Source: Bin55 sp009840545
Lineage (GTDB): Bacteria; Pseudomonadota; Gammaproteobacteria; Pseudomonadales; Azotimanducaceae
Length of the DNA stretch: 64,000 nucleotides
Direction: 5' to 3'
Assembly (NCBI GenBank): GCA_965208815.1
Contig: OZ242357.1
Location: 1,922,001 to 1,986,000 of the forward strand
The position numbers and the translations under genes are program-made. The notes beneath the pieces are model-generated. The model was not told where the DNA came from. It saw only the letters and a program-made list of their open reading frames with translations, and ran no database searches. Of this stretch, positions 1-8,503 are shown one piece after another. Positions within the stretch are counted from its first letter, which is position 1. Each line of letters opens with the position of its first letter.

Positions 1-1507
1 CCATACCCGAGGTAATGAGAAGGCCAAGCCAACCAATTCGAACCCATATTGTCGTACTTAACCAGAATTCATTGCTGGGAACCAATATGAGCAACACAAT
101 CATCATTCCGGCACAAGCGATAACCGATTGCAATACGACTTTTGCTAACTGTTTGTCGATCAAGATGTCGCCACGAGCCACAAGTCCCTTAAGCAACAAT
201 ACAGCTTGAGCGAATGCGGCAACACTCGTCGCCAGCGCGATTCCGATGTGTCCGATCAATTTGAACAAGCTTAGACTGACAAGAATGTTGATTCCAACGC
301 TAATTGATGCGTACTTGAAAGGAGTCACGGTGTCATGCCGAGCGTAGTAGCCAGGAGCAAGAATTCGCACCAACATCAGGGGCAAGACTCCTATACCAAA
401 AGCCTGTAACGCGTAGGAGACCTTGAAGACGGCGTCACTATCGAATTCGCCATGAAAGAACAGCGTTGCGATCAGTGGCACGGAGATGCAACACAAACCC
501 GCCGTAGCCGGTACTCCGACGTAGATTCCAACATGAAGTCCCCAAGCAAGGCTAGCCTGATACCCTCCGATGTCTTCTCGTTGGTGAAGTTTCGATAGAT
601 TGGGAAGGATTACCGTTTGAATCGCTATGGCAATCATTCCCACAGGCAGTTCGATCAGCCGGTCTGCGTAATAAAGCCAGGAAACACTTCCGACTACGAG
701 CTGTGACGCAAGTATGGTTCCAACCAATATGTTGATTTGCCCTGCGGAGGCTGCGTAGACTGCGGGACCAAGAATCTTCAAGACTCTTCTTGTTCCGTCC
801 GATCGCCAATTGAATTTGGGCAATCTCAGTAGTCTGAGACTTGCAAGGGATGGCATGTGGAATGCAAATTGCAATACCCCGGCAAAAATCACTGCCCATG
901 CCAGAGCAAAGACTGGTTGGTCGAAAACGTGCGAACCAGCAAGTGCGCCTGCGATTAGAGCGACGTTGAGCAGTACCGGAGTAAATGCGGGAACCGCAAA
1001 GCGATTGAAGCTATTTAGGATTGCACCCAAAAAAGCAGTGAAGGAAATCAGTCCCAGGTACGGAAACATGATGCGCAAAAGCCCAGAAGCAAGATCGTGT
1101 CTGTCGTCCCCTTGCCATGCTCCCAATGTAAAGAGCAAGACAAAAACGGGAGCGAGCAAAACGCCCAGGACACATATAGCGGTGAGCACGACACCAAAGT
1201 TCCCCGCTATTGTTCGAACAAACTCCTCCAATTCTTCGCGCGAGCGTTTCTCTTGGTAGTCCGAGAGAACCGGTATGAAGGCTTGCGAAAATGCCCCTTC
1301 GGCTAGAAGACGACGGAAGAAGTTTGGAATTCGGAACGCGACAAAGAAAGCATCTGCAATTGGACCTGCGCCAAAAAACGAAGAGAGGACGACGTCTCGT
1401 GCTAACCCAAGGACACGTGAAGACCCTGTGAGGGCCGCAACGGTTATGCCTCTTTGGCCAAGCGACTTTGAGTCAAGCTCGATTTCTCTGTCGCTGTCGT
1501 TTGCCAA
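1..1507 (-). CDS. murJ: MurJ lipid II flippase (3' end outside window)
   Basis: Inner-membrane flippase of the MurJ/MviN family, which moves lipid II across the membrane for peptidoglycan synthesis. Reading the minus strand from a TTG at 1507 gives an open frame of about 502 codons that leaves the window at position 1. The N-terminal part matches the family: a run around SSRVLGLARD, then FFGAGPIADAFFVAFRIPNF, then LLAEGAFSQAFIPV. A stop codon (TAG) lies directly before the TTG, so no longer start is possible, and a GAGA-type ribosome site precedes it. E. coli MurJ has about 511 residues, so only a few C-terminal residues are probably missing. Divergent from rpsT, as in many gammaproteobacteria. 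Confidence 0.93.
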   Translation of the reverse strand, partial: MANDSDREIELDSKSLGQRGITVAALTGSSRVLGLARDVVLSSFFGAGPIADAFFVAFRIPNFFRRLLAEGAFSQAFIPVLSDYQEKRSREELEEFVRTIAGNFGVVLTAICVLGVLLAPVFVLLFTLGAWQGDDRHDLASGLLRIMFPYLGLISFTAFLGAILNSFNRFAVPAFTPVLLNVALIAGALAGSHVFDQPVFALAWAVIFAGVLQFAFHMPSLASLRLLRLPKFNWRSDGTRRVLKILGPAVYAASAGQINILVGTILASQLVVGSVSWLYYADRLIELPVGMIAIAIQTVILPNLSKLHQREDIGGYQASLAWGLHVGIYVGVPATAGLCCISVPLIATLFFHGEFDSDAVFKVSYALQAFGIGVLPLMLVRILAPGYYARHDTVTPFKYASISVGINILVSLSLFKLIGHIGIALATSVAAFAQAVLLLKGLVARGDILIDKQLAKVVLQSVIACAGMMIVLLILVPSNEFWLSTTIWVRIGWLGLLITSGM

Positions 1508-1773
1508 CTAGAGTTTCTCTCACAGCACATGCCGACGGAATTCGTCAGAACAGATGTGCACGCAATGGTGCAGGAATATTGCTAAATGTTAGCACTAGCA
1601 AATCCTTCGCACGGAGTCGCGAAAGCTGCGGCACATGAGAACATGAACCACCAAATTTTGTGGACCTTACTTGTTGGACAGCTGTGAGTACACTTGGGTA
1701 AGTACAATGGCGTACTGCAAACTGTCTCTTAAGCTTAGGGACAGGAAACCCACGTCAACTTGAGGAAGGTTAC

Positions 1774-2046
1774 TTGGCAAATAGCGCACAAGCGAGAAAA
1801 CGAGCGCGTCAGGCCAGTGTTCATCGAAGCAGGAACATGAGCCAGCGTGCAAAGTTTCGTACATTTGTTAAGCGTGTTGAGGCACAGGTTGCCTCAGGAG
1901 ACTACGAAGCGGCGTCTGCGGCATTCAAGGACGCAGAACCCATTATCGACTCTATGGTTAACCGCAATCTAATACATAAGAACAAAGCGGCGCGACACAA
2001 GTCGAGGCTAAACCAGAAAATTAGGCTGCTAGCCCCGCAAAGTTAG
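1774..2046 (+). CDS. rpsT: 30S ribosomal protein S20
   Basis: Small-subunit protein S20, which binds 16S rRNA. The 90-residue product begins MANSAQARKRARQ and carries the family's basic N-terminal helix and the segment NRNLIHKNKAARHKSRLN near the C-terminus; E. coli S20 is 87 residues. The start is TTG at 1774, chosen because a strong GAGGAAGG ribosome site lies just upstream (1762-1769) and the following residues match the conserved start of S20. A non-ATG start is also typical of rpsT in E. coli (UUG). Divergent from murJ, convergent with the next gene; a hairpin sits between them. Confidence 0.97.
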   Translation: MANSAQARKRARQASVHRSRNMSQRAKFRTFVKRVEAQVASGDYEAASAAFKDAEPIIDSMVNRNLIHKNKAARHKSRLNQKIRLLAPQS

Positions 2047-2075
2047 AGGCACCTCCAACTATTTATACTGCGTAG

Positions 2076-2099
2076 GGATTCTTGATTCTTCAAGGATCC
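2076..2099. terminator. Hairpin between convergent genes
   Basis: A 10-bp inverted repeat (2076-2085 with 2090-2099, one G-T pair, 4-base loop) lies in the 55-base gap between the stops of rpsT and the convergent gene at 2102. Its position suggests a bidirectional terminator. No clear T-run follows on either strand, so the call rests on the stem and its place. Confidence 0.5.
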
Positions 2100-2101
2100 G
2101 C

Positions 2102-2611
2102 CTAGTCTGTCTGAACTCTCGACAGCAAGTCAGCTGCGGATCCACGCGATTCTTCTGTGCCAGCTTTCACATAGCCACGAAGGACTTCTAGTAATCTTAC
2201 TTCCTTCAGCCGAACGAGTTCTGACAACACGACGGACTGAGCTGAGGGACCAAAGGCGTACTCAATTCCACTTGTCAAAGCCCTTCCACTAGAAGGTCGG
2301 TTCTCAAATGTGTCCCGCACTATGTCGAGCAGGTGTTCTCGAACCTCGGGTGTGTAGGGACCTTGCTTCCACAACTGGCGGTGCCCGAAGGCATCTCCTT
2401 GAAAAACAGGCCCAAGTGGTGTTCGATCTCGATTCGGCCTACGATGAGGATGGTTTGCACAGTAGGTATAAGCTGAATCTTCAATATCCAAGCCTCGGAT
2501 TTCACAGTGAGGTGAAATTGAATCATCTCGATGGCTTCGCCAATCTCGATAGCCTCGGTTTGTGGAATTGAACCAGCAGGTGAGACAACAATCTGAGCCT
2601 CCGTTAGGCAA
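2102..2611 (-). CDS. Conserved hypothetical, Cys/His-rich N-terminus
   Basis: A 169-residue soluble protein of unknown function. The N-terminal 70 residues carry a clustered pattern: GGSDCCLTCWFN, then a region with HCEIRGLDIED, then YTYCANHPHRRP. These five Cys and two His could bind a metal or form disulfides. From memory, a family with this GGSDCC.TCWFN start occurs in diverse bacteria, without an assigned role. The C-terminal 90 residues are helical and resemble short HEAT-like repeats (inference). The start is TTG at 2611, supported by a very strong GAGGAGGAG ribosome site just upstream. Convergent with rpsT; same strand as obgE, 131 bases downstream of it. Confidence 0.75.
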   Translation of the reverse strand: MPNGGSDCCLTCWFNSTNRGYRDWRSHRDDSISPHCEIRGLDIEDSAYTYCANHPHRRPNRDRTPLGPVFQGDAFGHRQLWKQGPYTPEVREHLLDIVRDTFENRPSSGRALTSGIEYAFGPSAQSVVLSELVRLKEVRLLEVLRGYVKAGTEESRGSAADLLSRVQTD

Positions 2612-2742
2612 AGAACTCCTCCTCTAAAAGAGTGAACGACTTGATTAGATACTCGACAACAAAAATCTGATCGAGTGGCTCAAGAGTTGCTGTCTCTGAA
2701 GATTCTGATGGTATTGGATCGTTTTCCAAACTGGATTCTGAG

Positions 2743-3909
2743 TCAATTTCTGCGGTAAACAACATCCACAGGATCTGTCTGCGCAGAGGAACCGAGTTCT
2801 AGATTTCGTCTCTCTTCCAAGGATCGATCTAATACGGCCTGAGCCAGTGCTTCACGTCGATCCAAAGCTTCCCGTTCATACTTCGCGTTGTCAGACAGTT
2901 GATGTTTGGCATCGTGGACCCGATTTGCGAGAAAGTTCATAAGGTCCCCCGTTCCGGCGTTTGTAACTGCCGAAATCGCGAACACCGGTCGTCCCGGCCT
3001 GATGTCTCGAACAGCCGCAACCGTCTCCTCGATCCTGCTTGTAGGAACTAGATCGATCTTGGTCAATACGGTAAATATCGGCGTACGTGAAAGTTCCTGG
3101 CTGTAGCAATCTAGCTCGCTTTCAACGTCTTGTAAGTTCTTGATGGGATCGCTCTCATCAATAGGCTGTACTTCAACTAGGTGCAAGAGTATCGATGTAC
3201 GAGTCAAGTGACGCAAAAACCTTATGCCCAGCCCTTGACCTTGTGAAGCACCTCGAATTAGGCCGGGTACATCGGCCATCACAAAACTGTCGTCTGAATT
3301 TGGTTTTACCACACCCAATGAAGGGTGCAATGTCGTAAATGGATAGTCTGCGACTCTAGGTCGAGAAGCTGAAACAACATTCAACAATGTCGACTTCCCA
3401 GCATTTGGCAATCCTAGGAGACCAACATCAGCCAGAACACGTAACTGTAAACGAAGCTGCCGACGCTCCCCGTCGCCACCTCTTGTTGTTTGCCTGGGAG
3501 ACCGGTTGGTGCTCGACTTGAACGAAGCGTTTCCGCGACCTGGATTTCCGCCTTCGGCAACTCTCAACCGTTGATTCGGACCCGTTACATCTCCAATAAC
3601 GACAAGAGTTTCGTCATCGATCACTGTTGTGCCACAGGGCACCTTCACATCCAGCGACTGGCCATTTGCACCTTTTTTGACCGAACTCGATCCGGACTGT
3701 CCGTTCTTGGCTTTGAGCTGAGGTTGAAAACGGAGATCCACCAACGTATTTAGCGAGGAATCTCCTACCAGAAACACGCTTCCTCCTGCTCCGCCGTTTC
3801 CGCCGTCGGGACCACCCTTTGCAAAGTTGGCGCGGCGCAAAAAGCTGAGACATCCGTCGCCGCCTCGTCCAGCAATAGCCGAAACGGTGACTTCGTCAAC
3901 AAACTTCAC
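2743..3909 (-). CDS. obgE: GTPase ObgE/CgtA
   Basis: Conserved GTPase involved in 50S ribosome assembly and stress control. The 388-residue protein has the glycine-rich Obg fold at residues 1-160 (GRGGDGC, GGPDGGNGGAGG), then a GTPase domain with P-loop GLPNAGKS at 166-173, the DVPGLIRGA switch motif, and TKIDL as the NKxD-type motif. Length agrees with E. coli ObgE (390). The start codon is GTG at 3909. It lies 42 bases after rpmA, in the order rplU-rpmA-obgE that is widely conserved in proteobacteria, so co-transcription is likely. Confidence 0.97.
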   Translation of the reverse strand: MKFVDEVTVSAIAGRGGDGCLSFLRRANFAKGGPDGGNGGAGGSVFLVGDSSLNTLVDLRFQPQLKAKNGQSGSSSVKKGANGQSLDVKVPCGTTVIDDETLVVIGDVTGPNQRLRVAEGGNPGRGNASFKSSTNRSPRQTTRGGDGERRQLRLQLRVLADVGLLGLPNAGKSTLLNVVSASRPRVADYPFTTLHPSLGVVKPNSDDSFVMADVPGLIRGASQGQGLGIRFLRHLTRTSILLHLVEVQPIDESDPIKNLQDVESELDCYSQELSRTPIFTVLTKIDLVPTSRIEETVAAVRDIRPGRPVFAISAVTNAGTGDLMNFLANRVHDAKHQLSDNAKYEREALDRREALAQAVLDRSLEERRNLELGSSAQTDPVDVVYRRN

Positions 3910-3951
3910 AGTTTTTACTTTCGCGTCCGTTCCGAACGCAAACTGGTTGAA

Positions 3952-4209
3952 TTAGGTAGGAGAGATGCTAACGTAGTTTCTAAGCGGATTTCCGTGCTTC
4001 TTGTATTGCACTACTCCGTCAGATTTCGCAAACAGAGTATGGTCGTTGCCACAACCGACATTCTCACCGGGATGGAATTTGGTTCCTCGTTGGCGAACGA
4101 TGATATTGCCAGCGCGAACTGTCTGGCCTCCAAATTTCTTGATTCCCAGTCGCTTTGATTGGGAGTCTCGACCATTTCGCGTCTTGCCGCCTGCCTTCTT
4201 GTGTGCCAT
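3952..4209 (-). CDS. rpmA: 50S ribosomal protein L27
   Basis: Large-subunit protein L27, whose N-terminus reaches toward the peptidyl-transferase centre. The 85-residue product begins MAHKKAGGKTRNGRDSQSKR and contains KFGGQTVRAGNIIVRQRGTK, both hallmarks of L27; E. coli L27 is also 85 residues. The start is ATG with no N-terminal cleavage extension of the Firmicutes type. It lies 16 bases after rplU, so the two are almost certainly co-transcribed. Confidence 0.98.
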   Translation of the reverse strand: MAHKKAGGKTRNGRDSQSKRLGIKKFGGQTVRAGNIIVRQRGTKFHPGENVGCGNDHTLFAKSDGVVQYKKHGNPLRNYVSISPT

Positions 4210-4225
4210 GACTAAATCAATCCTC

Positions 4226-4537
4226 TCAGTTTTCTATCGAAGTTACTTGAACCACGGTGACCCACTGTCGGTGCCCTGCCCGACGAAGATAGTTCTTACG
4301 ACGTTTGAACTTTATGACTCGGACTTTCTTTAGTCGTTCATGCCGTACGACTGTTGCAAGCACGCGACTTTTGGGTAGAAAGGGGTTTCCAACACTGACC
4401 TCCTCTCCTTCGCTGACCAACATCACGTTGTCAAACGCAACTTCATCTCCGGGATCAGCCTTTAGAAGCTCAAGAGACAAGAAGTCGCCCTGCGAAGCAC
4501 GGTGCTGCTTTCCACCACTCTCAAACACAGCGTACAC
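4226..4537 (-). CDS. rplU: 50S ribosomal protein L21
   Basis: Large-subunit protein L21, 103 residues, the same length as in E. coli. Typical features are the start MYAVFESGGKQHRA, the central VMLVSEGEEVSVGNPFL and the C-terminal KFKRRKNYLRRAGHRQ. The start codon is GTG at 4537. It is the first gene of rplU-rpmA-obgE and is divergent from ispB, so its promoter should lie in the 337-base gap 4538-4874. Confidence 0.97.
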   Translation of the reverse strand: MYAVFESGGKQHRASQGDFLSLELLKADPGDEVAFDNVMLVSEGEEVSVGNPFLPKSRVLATVVRHERLKKVRVIKFKRRKNYLRRAGHRQWVTVVQVTSIEN

Positions 4538-4874
4538 TCAGCCGTCCTCCGTCCAGGTTAAGTTCCATCCCCTTATGGCTTCTTGAGACTTGAAGCCGAC
4601 TAGGATGTATCAATATGAAGGTCGCATATTTTAGCAATATCGACCAGATTAGTCATGACTCAAGTGAAACTCTCCGATCCAACCTTCCACAATGCGATAT
4701 CTTCTAATTTTGACCGCGAAGAACGCGCGATTTTCTATGCTTCTGTTGTGTTTCGGAGCAAGCAAAATTCCCAAAACCGCAGAACCTGTACCATATTCAC
4801 TTAACTAGACGCGCAGATTAAGCAATTGTCTTCGCGGCAAGGTAAAGTGTGCCCTACGCCACTCCTCCTCTCAT
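4538..4874. other. Intergenic region, divergent rplU / ispB
   Basis: A 337-base gap between the divergent starts of rplU and ispB. It must hold the promoters of both units. It is AT-rich around 4620-4650, but I could not fix a -35/-10 pair with proper spacing for either gene, and I see no gene or repeat in it. Confidence 0.5.
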
Positions 4875-5876
4875 ATGAGCACCAATCTAGCACAGCTTCT
4901 GACACTTCCGAGTCTCGACCAAGTGCGCGCATTGACGTCTGATGATTTTGATGCGATGAACACACTGATAGAGCGAGAACTTCGTTCAGATGTACCACTT
5001 GTTAGGGAGATAACCGGCTACATCGTTCAGTCCGGTGGCAAACGCTTACGCCCTCTCATTGTCTTGTTGGTTGCTCGAATGTGCTCGTATAAAGGGACCG
5101 ATCACATAAAGCTTGCCACGCTCGTCGAGTTTCTCCATACAGCTACGTTATTGCACGATGATGTCGTCGATAAATCGACTCGTAGACGTAACCGCCGTTC
5201 TGCAAATGCCATTTGGGGCAACTCAGCAAGTGTGTTAGTGGGAGACTTCCTCTACTCGCGAGCATTTGAACTGATGGTAGAGATCAACTCCATGAATTTA
5301 ATGAAGATCATCAGCGAGGCTACAAATGCAATAGCGGAAGGAGAAGTTCTCCAGCTCCAAAGTGTCGGCAACACGTCACTATCAGAGATGGAATACATGG
5401 ACATCATTCGGCGCAAAACGGCCATGCTGTTTCAAGCCGCGGCTCATACTGGTGCTGTTCTTGCGGGTGCTGAAACCGATGAAACCAGACTGTTTCAAGA
5501 CTTTGGACTCCACTTTGGACTTGCTTTTCAACTAATCGACGATTGGCTGGACTATGCCGGAACGAGTGAATCGATGGGCAAAAACGTTGGAGACGACTTG
5601 TCTGAGGGAAAAGCGACCCTTCCCCTAATCTACACCATGACTCATGGTTCTAAGGCCGAATCTGAGACGATTAAAGATGCCATCAATTCTCAGTCAGCAG
5701 AACGAATCGACGATGTAATCCGTGCTGTACGGAGTTCGGGTGCGCTCGACTATGTACGTGAGCGAGCACAGCAACAAACTGAGTGGTGCCTTAGCTGTTT
5801 GGACAGTCTCGCAACCAATCCTTTCTGCCGTGGTCTAGAAGCGCTGGCAAACGTCGCATTGTGTCGAATGAGCTAG
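4875..5876 (+). CDS. ispB: Octaprenyl diphosphate synthase (trans-isoprenyl synthase)
   Basis: Cytosolic enzyme that extends farnesyl diphosphate with isopentenyl diphosphate to make the quinone side chain. The 333-residue protein has the first Asp-rich motif in LLHDDVVD (Asp95, 96, 99) and the second in QLIDDWLDY (Asp222, 223, 226), plus GGKRLRP near residue 55 for diphosphate binding. Length fits IspB (323 in E. coli). The position divergent from rplU-rpmA-obgE is the usual one for ispB, which is why I prefer this over IspA or GGPP synthase. The chain length of the product cannot be read from the sequence with certainty. Confidence 0.92.
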   Translation: MSTNLAQLLTLPSLDQVRALTSDDFDAMNTLIERELRSDVPLVREITGYIVQSGGKRLRPLIVLLVARMCSYKGTDHIKLATLVEFLHTATLLHDDVVDKSTRRRNRRSANAIWGNSASVLVGDFLYSRAFELMVEINSMNLMKIISEATNAIAEGEVLQLQSVGNTSLSEMEYMDIIRRKTAMLFQAAAHTGAVLAGAETDETRLFQDFGLHFGLAFQLIDDWLDYAGTSESMGKNVGDDLSEGKATLPLIYTMTHGSKAESETIKDAINSQSAERIDDVIRAVRSSGALDYVRERAQQQTEWCLSCLDSLATNPFCRGLEALANVALCRMS

Positions 5877-6051
5877 TGATAACAAACTCTTGCTGACGCA
5901 CTAGAGATGTACACGGTGAACTGCCCTGCCGCTATTTCCATGGGGTAATCACGGATAGCGCGTGCATTTCCAAACATCCGGAATGTCAATCGCCGACGGA
6001 ACTGTCGAACTATTCGTGGACTCAAGAGATCAATATAAAATCCAGCCAGGA

Positions 6052-6128
6052 CGGAGTGTAGCTCAGTTTGGCAGAGCGCTGCCTTCGGGAGGCAGAGGCC
6101 GCCGGTTCAAATCCGGCCACTCCGACCA
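6052..6128 (+). tRNA. tRNA-Pro (anticodon CGG)
   Basis: A 77-base cloverleaf with encoded CCA. The acceptor stem CGGAGTG (6052-6058) pairs with CACTCCG (6118-6124). The anticodon stem CTGCC/GGCAG encloses the loop TTCGGGA, giving anticodon CGG, and the T arm contains GGTTCAAATCC. The acceptor stem beginning with C fits bacterial tRNA-Pro. It follows ispB by 175 bases with nothing else evident between them. Confidence 0.96.
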
Positions 6129-6149
6129 TAGACATCTCCTCGCCGCAAG

Positions 6150-6941
6150 CTAGATTCCTTTTGAATGTGCGTCTTCGATCTTTTGTTGAAGTCGTCGCAT
6201 ACCTCTTAACCATCGTTCCAAGTCGCCCGCTTTGCGGTCCATCCAGACTTGCGCGATGTCGTCGGTCAAGATGAGAAACCTTTCCTCCTGGATTGCGTTG
6301 ACGACCATATCTGCCACTTCTTCGGGTTCGCGGATCGGTCCAGCCGCATTGCTAGCAAAGGCAGATCGAGAATTTCCAAGCATGGGAGTGTTGACACCTA
6401 ATGGAGCAAGCAATGAAGTTCGGATTCCTTTGTTGTGATAGGTGATTGAGTTCCATTCCGCCAAACCCACGACTGCATGTTTCGTTGTGGCATAGGTCGC
6501 GTTGCCATGAGTTGTAAGTATTCCCGCCATCGAAGCCGTATGCAAGAGATACCCGCACCCTCGGTCGAGCATGGAGGGCAAAACGGCTCGAACCGCATAG
6601 ACGTGCGCCATGACATTCACACTCCATTGGCGATTCCAGTCCTGGATTTCGGAGGAGAGCGGATCTCCGCCTGAGGAAATGCCTGCATTGCTAAAGAATA
6701 GGTCAATTGGACCCAGCCGTTCGGAACAGGAAGCAACTAGTCGATTGATATCGCTCTCCGATCCTACATCGCACTGTACTGCATACGCTCCACGCAAAGA
6801 AGAAGCGACCTCTTGTGCTCCACTTATATTGATGTCCGCAACACACACTTTTGCCCCAATGCTTGAAAATGCTGTTGCACAGGCGGCGCCTATCCCACTA
6901 GCCGCTCCAGTAATAACGCAAACCTTTTCATTAAGATCCAT
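6150..6941 (-). CDS. SDR family NAD(P)-dependent oxidoreductase
   Basis: Classical short-chain dehydrogenase of 263 residues. The cofactor motif TGAASGIG is at 11-18, NAG at 85-87, and the catalytic set is Ser137, Tyr150 and Lys154 (YATTK), with Asn109 upstream. An Asp near residue 36 after the second beta strand (VADIN) suggests a preference for NAD(H) (inference from the Rossmann rule). The substrate cannot be told. The C-terminal tail (ERWLRGMRRLQQKI) is a charged helix. It ends just downstream of tRNA-Pro on the opposite strand and starts about 145 bases from the divergent glyoxalase gene. Confidence 0.9.
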   Translation of the reverse strand: MDLNEKVCVITGAASGIGAACATAFSSIGAKVCVADINISGAQEVASSLRGAYAVQCDVGSESDINRLVASCSERLGPIDLFFSNAGISSGGDPLSSEIQDWNRQWSVNVMAHVYAVRAVLPSMLDRGCGYLLHTASMAGILTTHGNATYATTKHAVVGLAEWNSITYHNKGIRTSLLAPLGVNTPMLGNSRSAFASNAAGPIREPEEVADMVVNAIQEERFLILTDDIAQVWMDRKAGDLERWLRGMRRLQQKIEDAHSKGI

Positions 6942-7085
6942 TCTTCTGACTCTAATCGTGAAACTAGGTGCCGACCGATCTCGACAAGCAAGCGTGACGG
7001 TCTACTAGTGCAATAGTACGAGTAGAGTTGTGCGATTTGACAATTTGCTAGCATTGACAATCGACAGGGGTGAGTTGGCTAACTG

Positions 7086-7505
7086 ATGAAATACCTTCAT
7101 ACCATGGTTCGAGTTACAGACCTTGATGCGTCGTTGGACTTTTACTGCAAGCATCTTGGACTTGAGGAGCTCCGGAGAATCGAGAACGAGGCAGGAAGGT
7201 TTACTCTTGTCTTTTTGGCAGCACCAGGGGATGGCGATGCCCAAATTGAACTCACTTATAACTGGGACCCTGAAGAACTGTCCGGAGGACGAAACTTTGG
7301 CCATCTCGCCTATAGAGTTGCCGACATCTACGCGACCTGCAATCAATTGATGCAAGCGGGAATTACGATCAACCGTCCTCCAAGGGACGGCTACCTGGCA
7401 TTCGTGAGATCCCCCGATGGAATATCGGTGGAATTACTTCAATCTGGATCTCCCTTAGCTCCACAGGAACCGTGGCTTTCGATGCAGAACACGGGACATT
7501 GGTAG
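7086..7505 (+). CDS. gloA: Lactoylglutathione lyase (glyoxalase I) of the VOC superfamily
   Basis: Converts the hemithioacetal of methylglyoxal and glutathione to S-lactoylglutathione in the cytosol. The 139-residue protein has two betaalphabetabetabeta modules. Candidate metal ligands are His5, Glu55 (in QIELTYNW), His73 (FGHLAYRV) and Glu116 (GISVELLQ), in register with the His5/Glu56/His74/Glu122 set of E. coli GloA. The motif ELTYNW is typical of true glyoxalase I rather than other VOC proteins. Single gene, divergent from the SDR gene. Confidence 0.9.
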   Translation: MKYLHTMVRVTDLDASLDFYCKHLGLEELRRIENEAGRFTLVFLAAPGDGDAQIELTYNWDPEELSGGRNFGHLAYRVADIYATCNQLMQAGITINRPPRDGYLAFVRSPDGISVELLQSGSPLAPQEPWLSMQNTGHW

Positions 7506-7554
7506 AAGAGAACTTGAAGAGTAGGAAGTCTGGCTTGGTTAGAAGTTTAAGTGT

Positions 7555-7607
7555 GTCCCGGTGACCTTGATGGGATCAGAGGGAGGGACGTCAAAGTTCA
7601 CCGGGAC
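7555..7607. repeat. Inverted repeat 1 (10-bp perfect stem, extendable)
   Basis: GTCCCGGTGA at 7555-7564 is the exact reverse complement of TCACCGGGAC at 7598-7607. Just inside, CTTGA and TCAAAG can extend the stem by about 5 pairs with small bulges. Confidence 0.7.
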
Positions 7608-7611
7608 TTAG

Positions 7612-7689
7612 GTACCTGCTCGCAACTTGGGAGAACCCTAAGGATAGAGACCGTGGAGATACGAATAGGATCGGTCGGCGAGCAGGTAC
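7612..7689. repeat. Inverted repeat 2 (12-bp perfect stem)
   Basis: GTACCTGCTCGC at 7612-7623 is the exact reverse complement of GCGAGCAGGTAC at 7678-7689, with a 54-base loop. It begins 5 bases after the first inverted repeat ends. Confidence 0.7.
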
Positions 7690-7967
7690 ACGAACTAACA
7701 ACTAGAACAGTTCCTTAGCAACAATCAATTGCTTCATCTTCTTCTTGGTCACCAATTGGCTATAGAAGTTCCCTTACATTTCGATCAATAAGATGCACAG
7801 AATCGCAACATGGTTAATGGGAGAGAAGTAACCTCCTCTGGAACACCACGAAGTTCGGTTTACGGGACGAAACCCGACTTGTGGTATAAGTAAAGAGACT
7901 CAACCGGAATTTAACTTAATTCATACGAGAACCGTCCTGTGAAACAAACAGACAACACACAGGTCTC

Positions 7968-8387
7968 ATGCGAATTTTGATGGGAGTGCTGGGCATCGCG
8001 CTCGCCCTCATTGCATGCCTATACGTCTACCTACCTTGGATGGCGTGCATGTTCGCAGTTGGCAGTGCGTTCTCGTTTCTCAGTTGCTTTCCGCTAAAGT
8101 ACAAGTGGTTGCTCGGTGCACTCGGCGCATTCGCTGCCATCTTGATGTTCACAATGTTTGCTTGGTTCTTCCATGGAATCGCGATTGCGCATGAAGCCAA
8201 CCATTGGTACGAACTCGACCATGCGCACCGCTATTTCGCGTTTCTGTTCGGCGGCTTTGTAATGATGCTAGTCACATCGGAGTATAGTTGCTGGATGAAG
8301 GGAAGAGAAGCACCAAGCAACGGTGTGATTTCTGAGAAGTTCAGGAACGGTGTTAGACGCATCCATAGAGTGGGGCTCTCAGATTAG
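7968..8387 (+). CDS. Small integral membrane protein, unknown function
   Basis: A 139-residue protein that I do not recognise. It has four hydrophobic segments, at about residues 3-22, 24-41, 46-70 and 88-104, and a hydrophilic C-terminal 30 residues. Between segments 3 and 4 there is a His-rich stretch (HGIAIAHEANHWYELDHAHRY) whose His and Glu residues could bind a metal; this is only an observation. No strong ribosome site is visible before ATG 7968. It stands alone between the hairpin-rich gap and the LLM oxidoreductase gene. Confidence 0.6.
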   Translation: MRILMGVLGIALALIACLYVYLPWMACMFAVGSAFSFLSCFPLKYKWLLGALGAFAAILMFTMFAWFFHGIAIAHEANHWYELDHAHRYFAFLFGGFVMMLVTSEYSCWMKGREAPSNGVISEKFRNGVRRIHRVGLSD

Positions 8388-8503
8388 CGGCCTGACTCTC
8401 GACCATCTAACTACGAGACTCTGTCGAGGCAACCCAACCAACACCCTTGAGACAAGCCCATGACGTAGGGTTCTTTGAGTATTGGTAACTAAGGAGAGAA
8501 TCC

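Larger units (their letters stand above)
7506..7967. other. Hairpin-rich intergenic region
   Basis: A 462-base region without a convincing gene. It contains two long perfect inverted repeats (listed separately at 7555-7607 and 7612-7689) and a weaker one around 7853-7882. The two strong stems lie back to back, which suggests a structured RNA, an attenuator/terminator pair for gloA, or the remains of a small repeat element. I could not match it to a known RNA family. Confidence 0.5.

Noticed and set aside
810..1511. Several plus-strand frames between 810 and 1511
   Set aside because: They are antisense to murJ, whose protein motifs are clear; the plus-strand frames encode low-complexity Lys/Arg/Ser-rich shadows.
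4538..4874. Specific -35/-10 promoters for rplU and ispB
   Set aside because: Candidate boxes (for example a TTGAGT near 4660 on the minus strand) do not reach a good -10 box at 16-18 bases.
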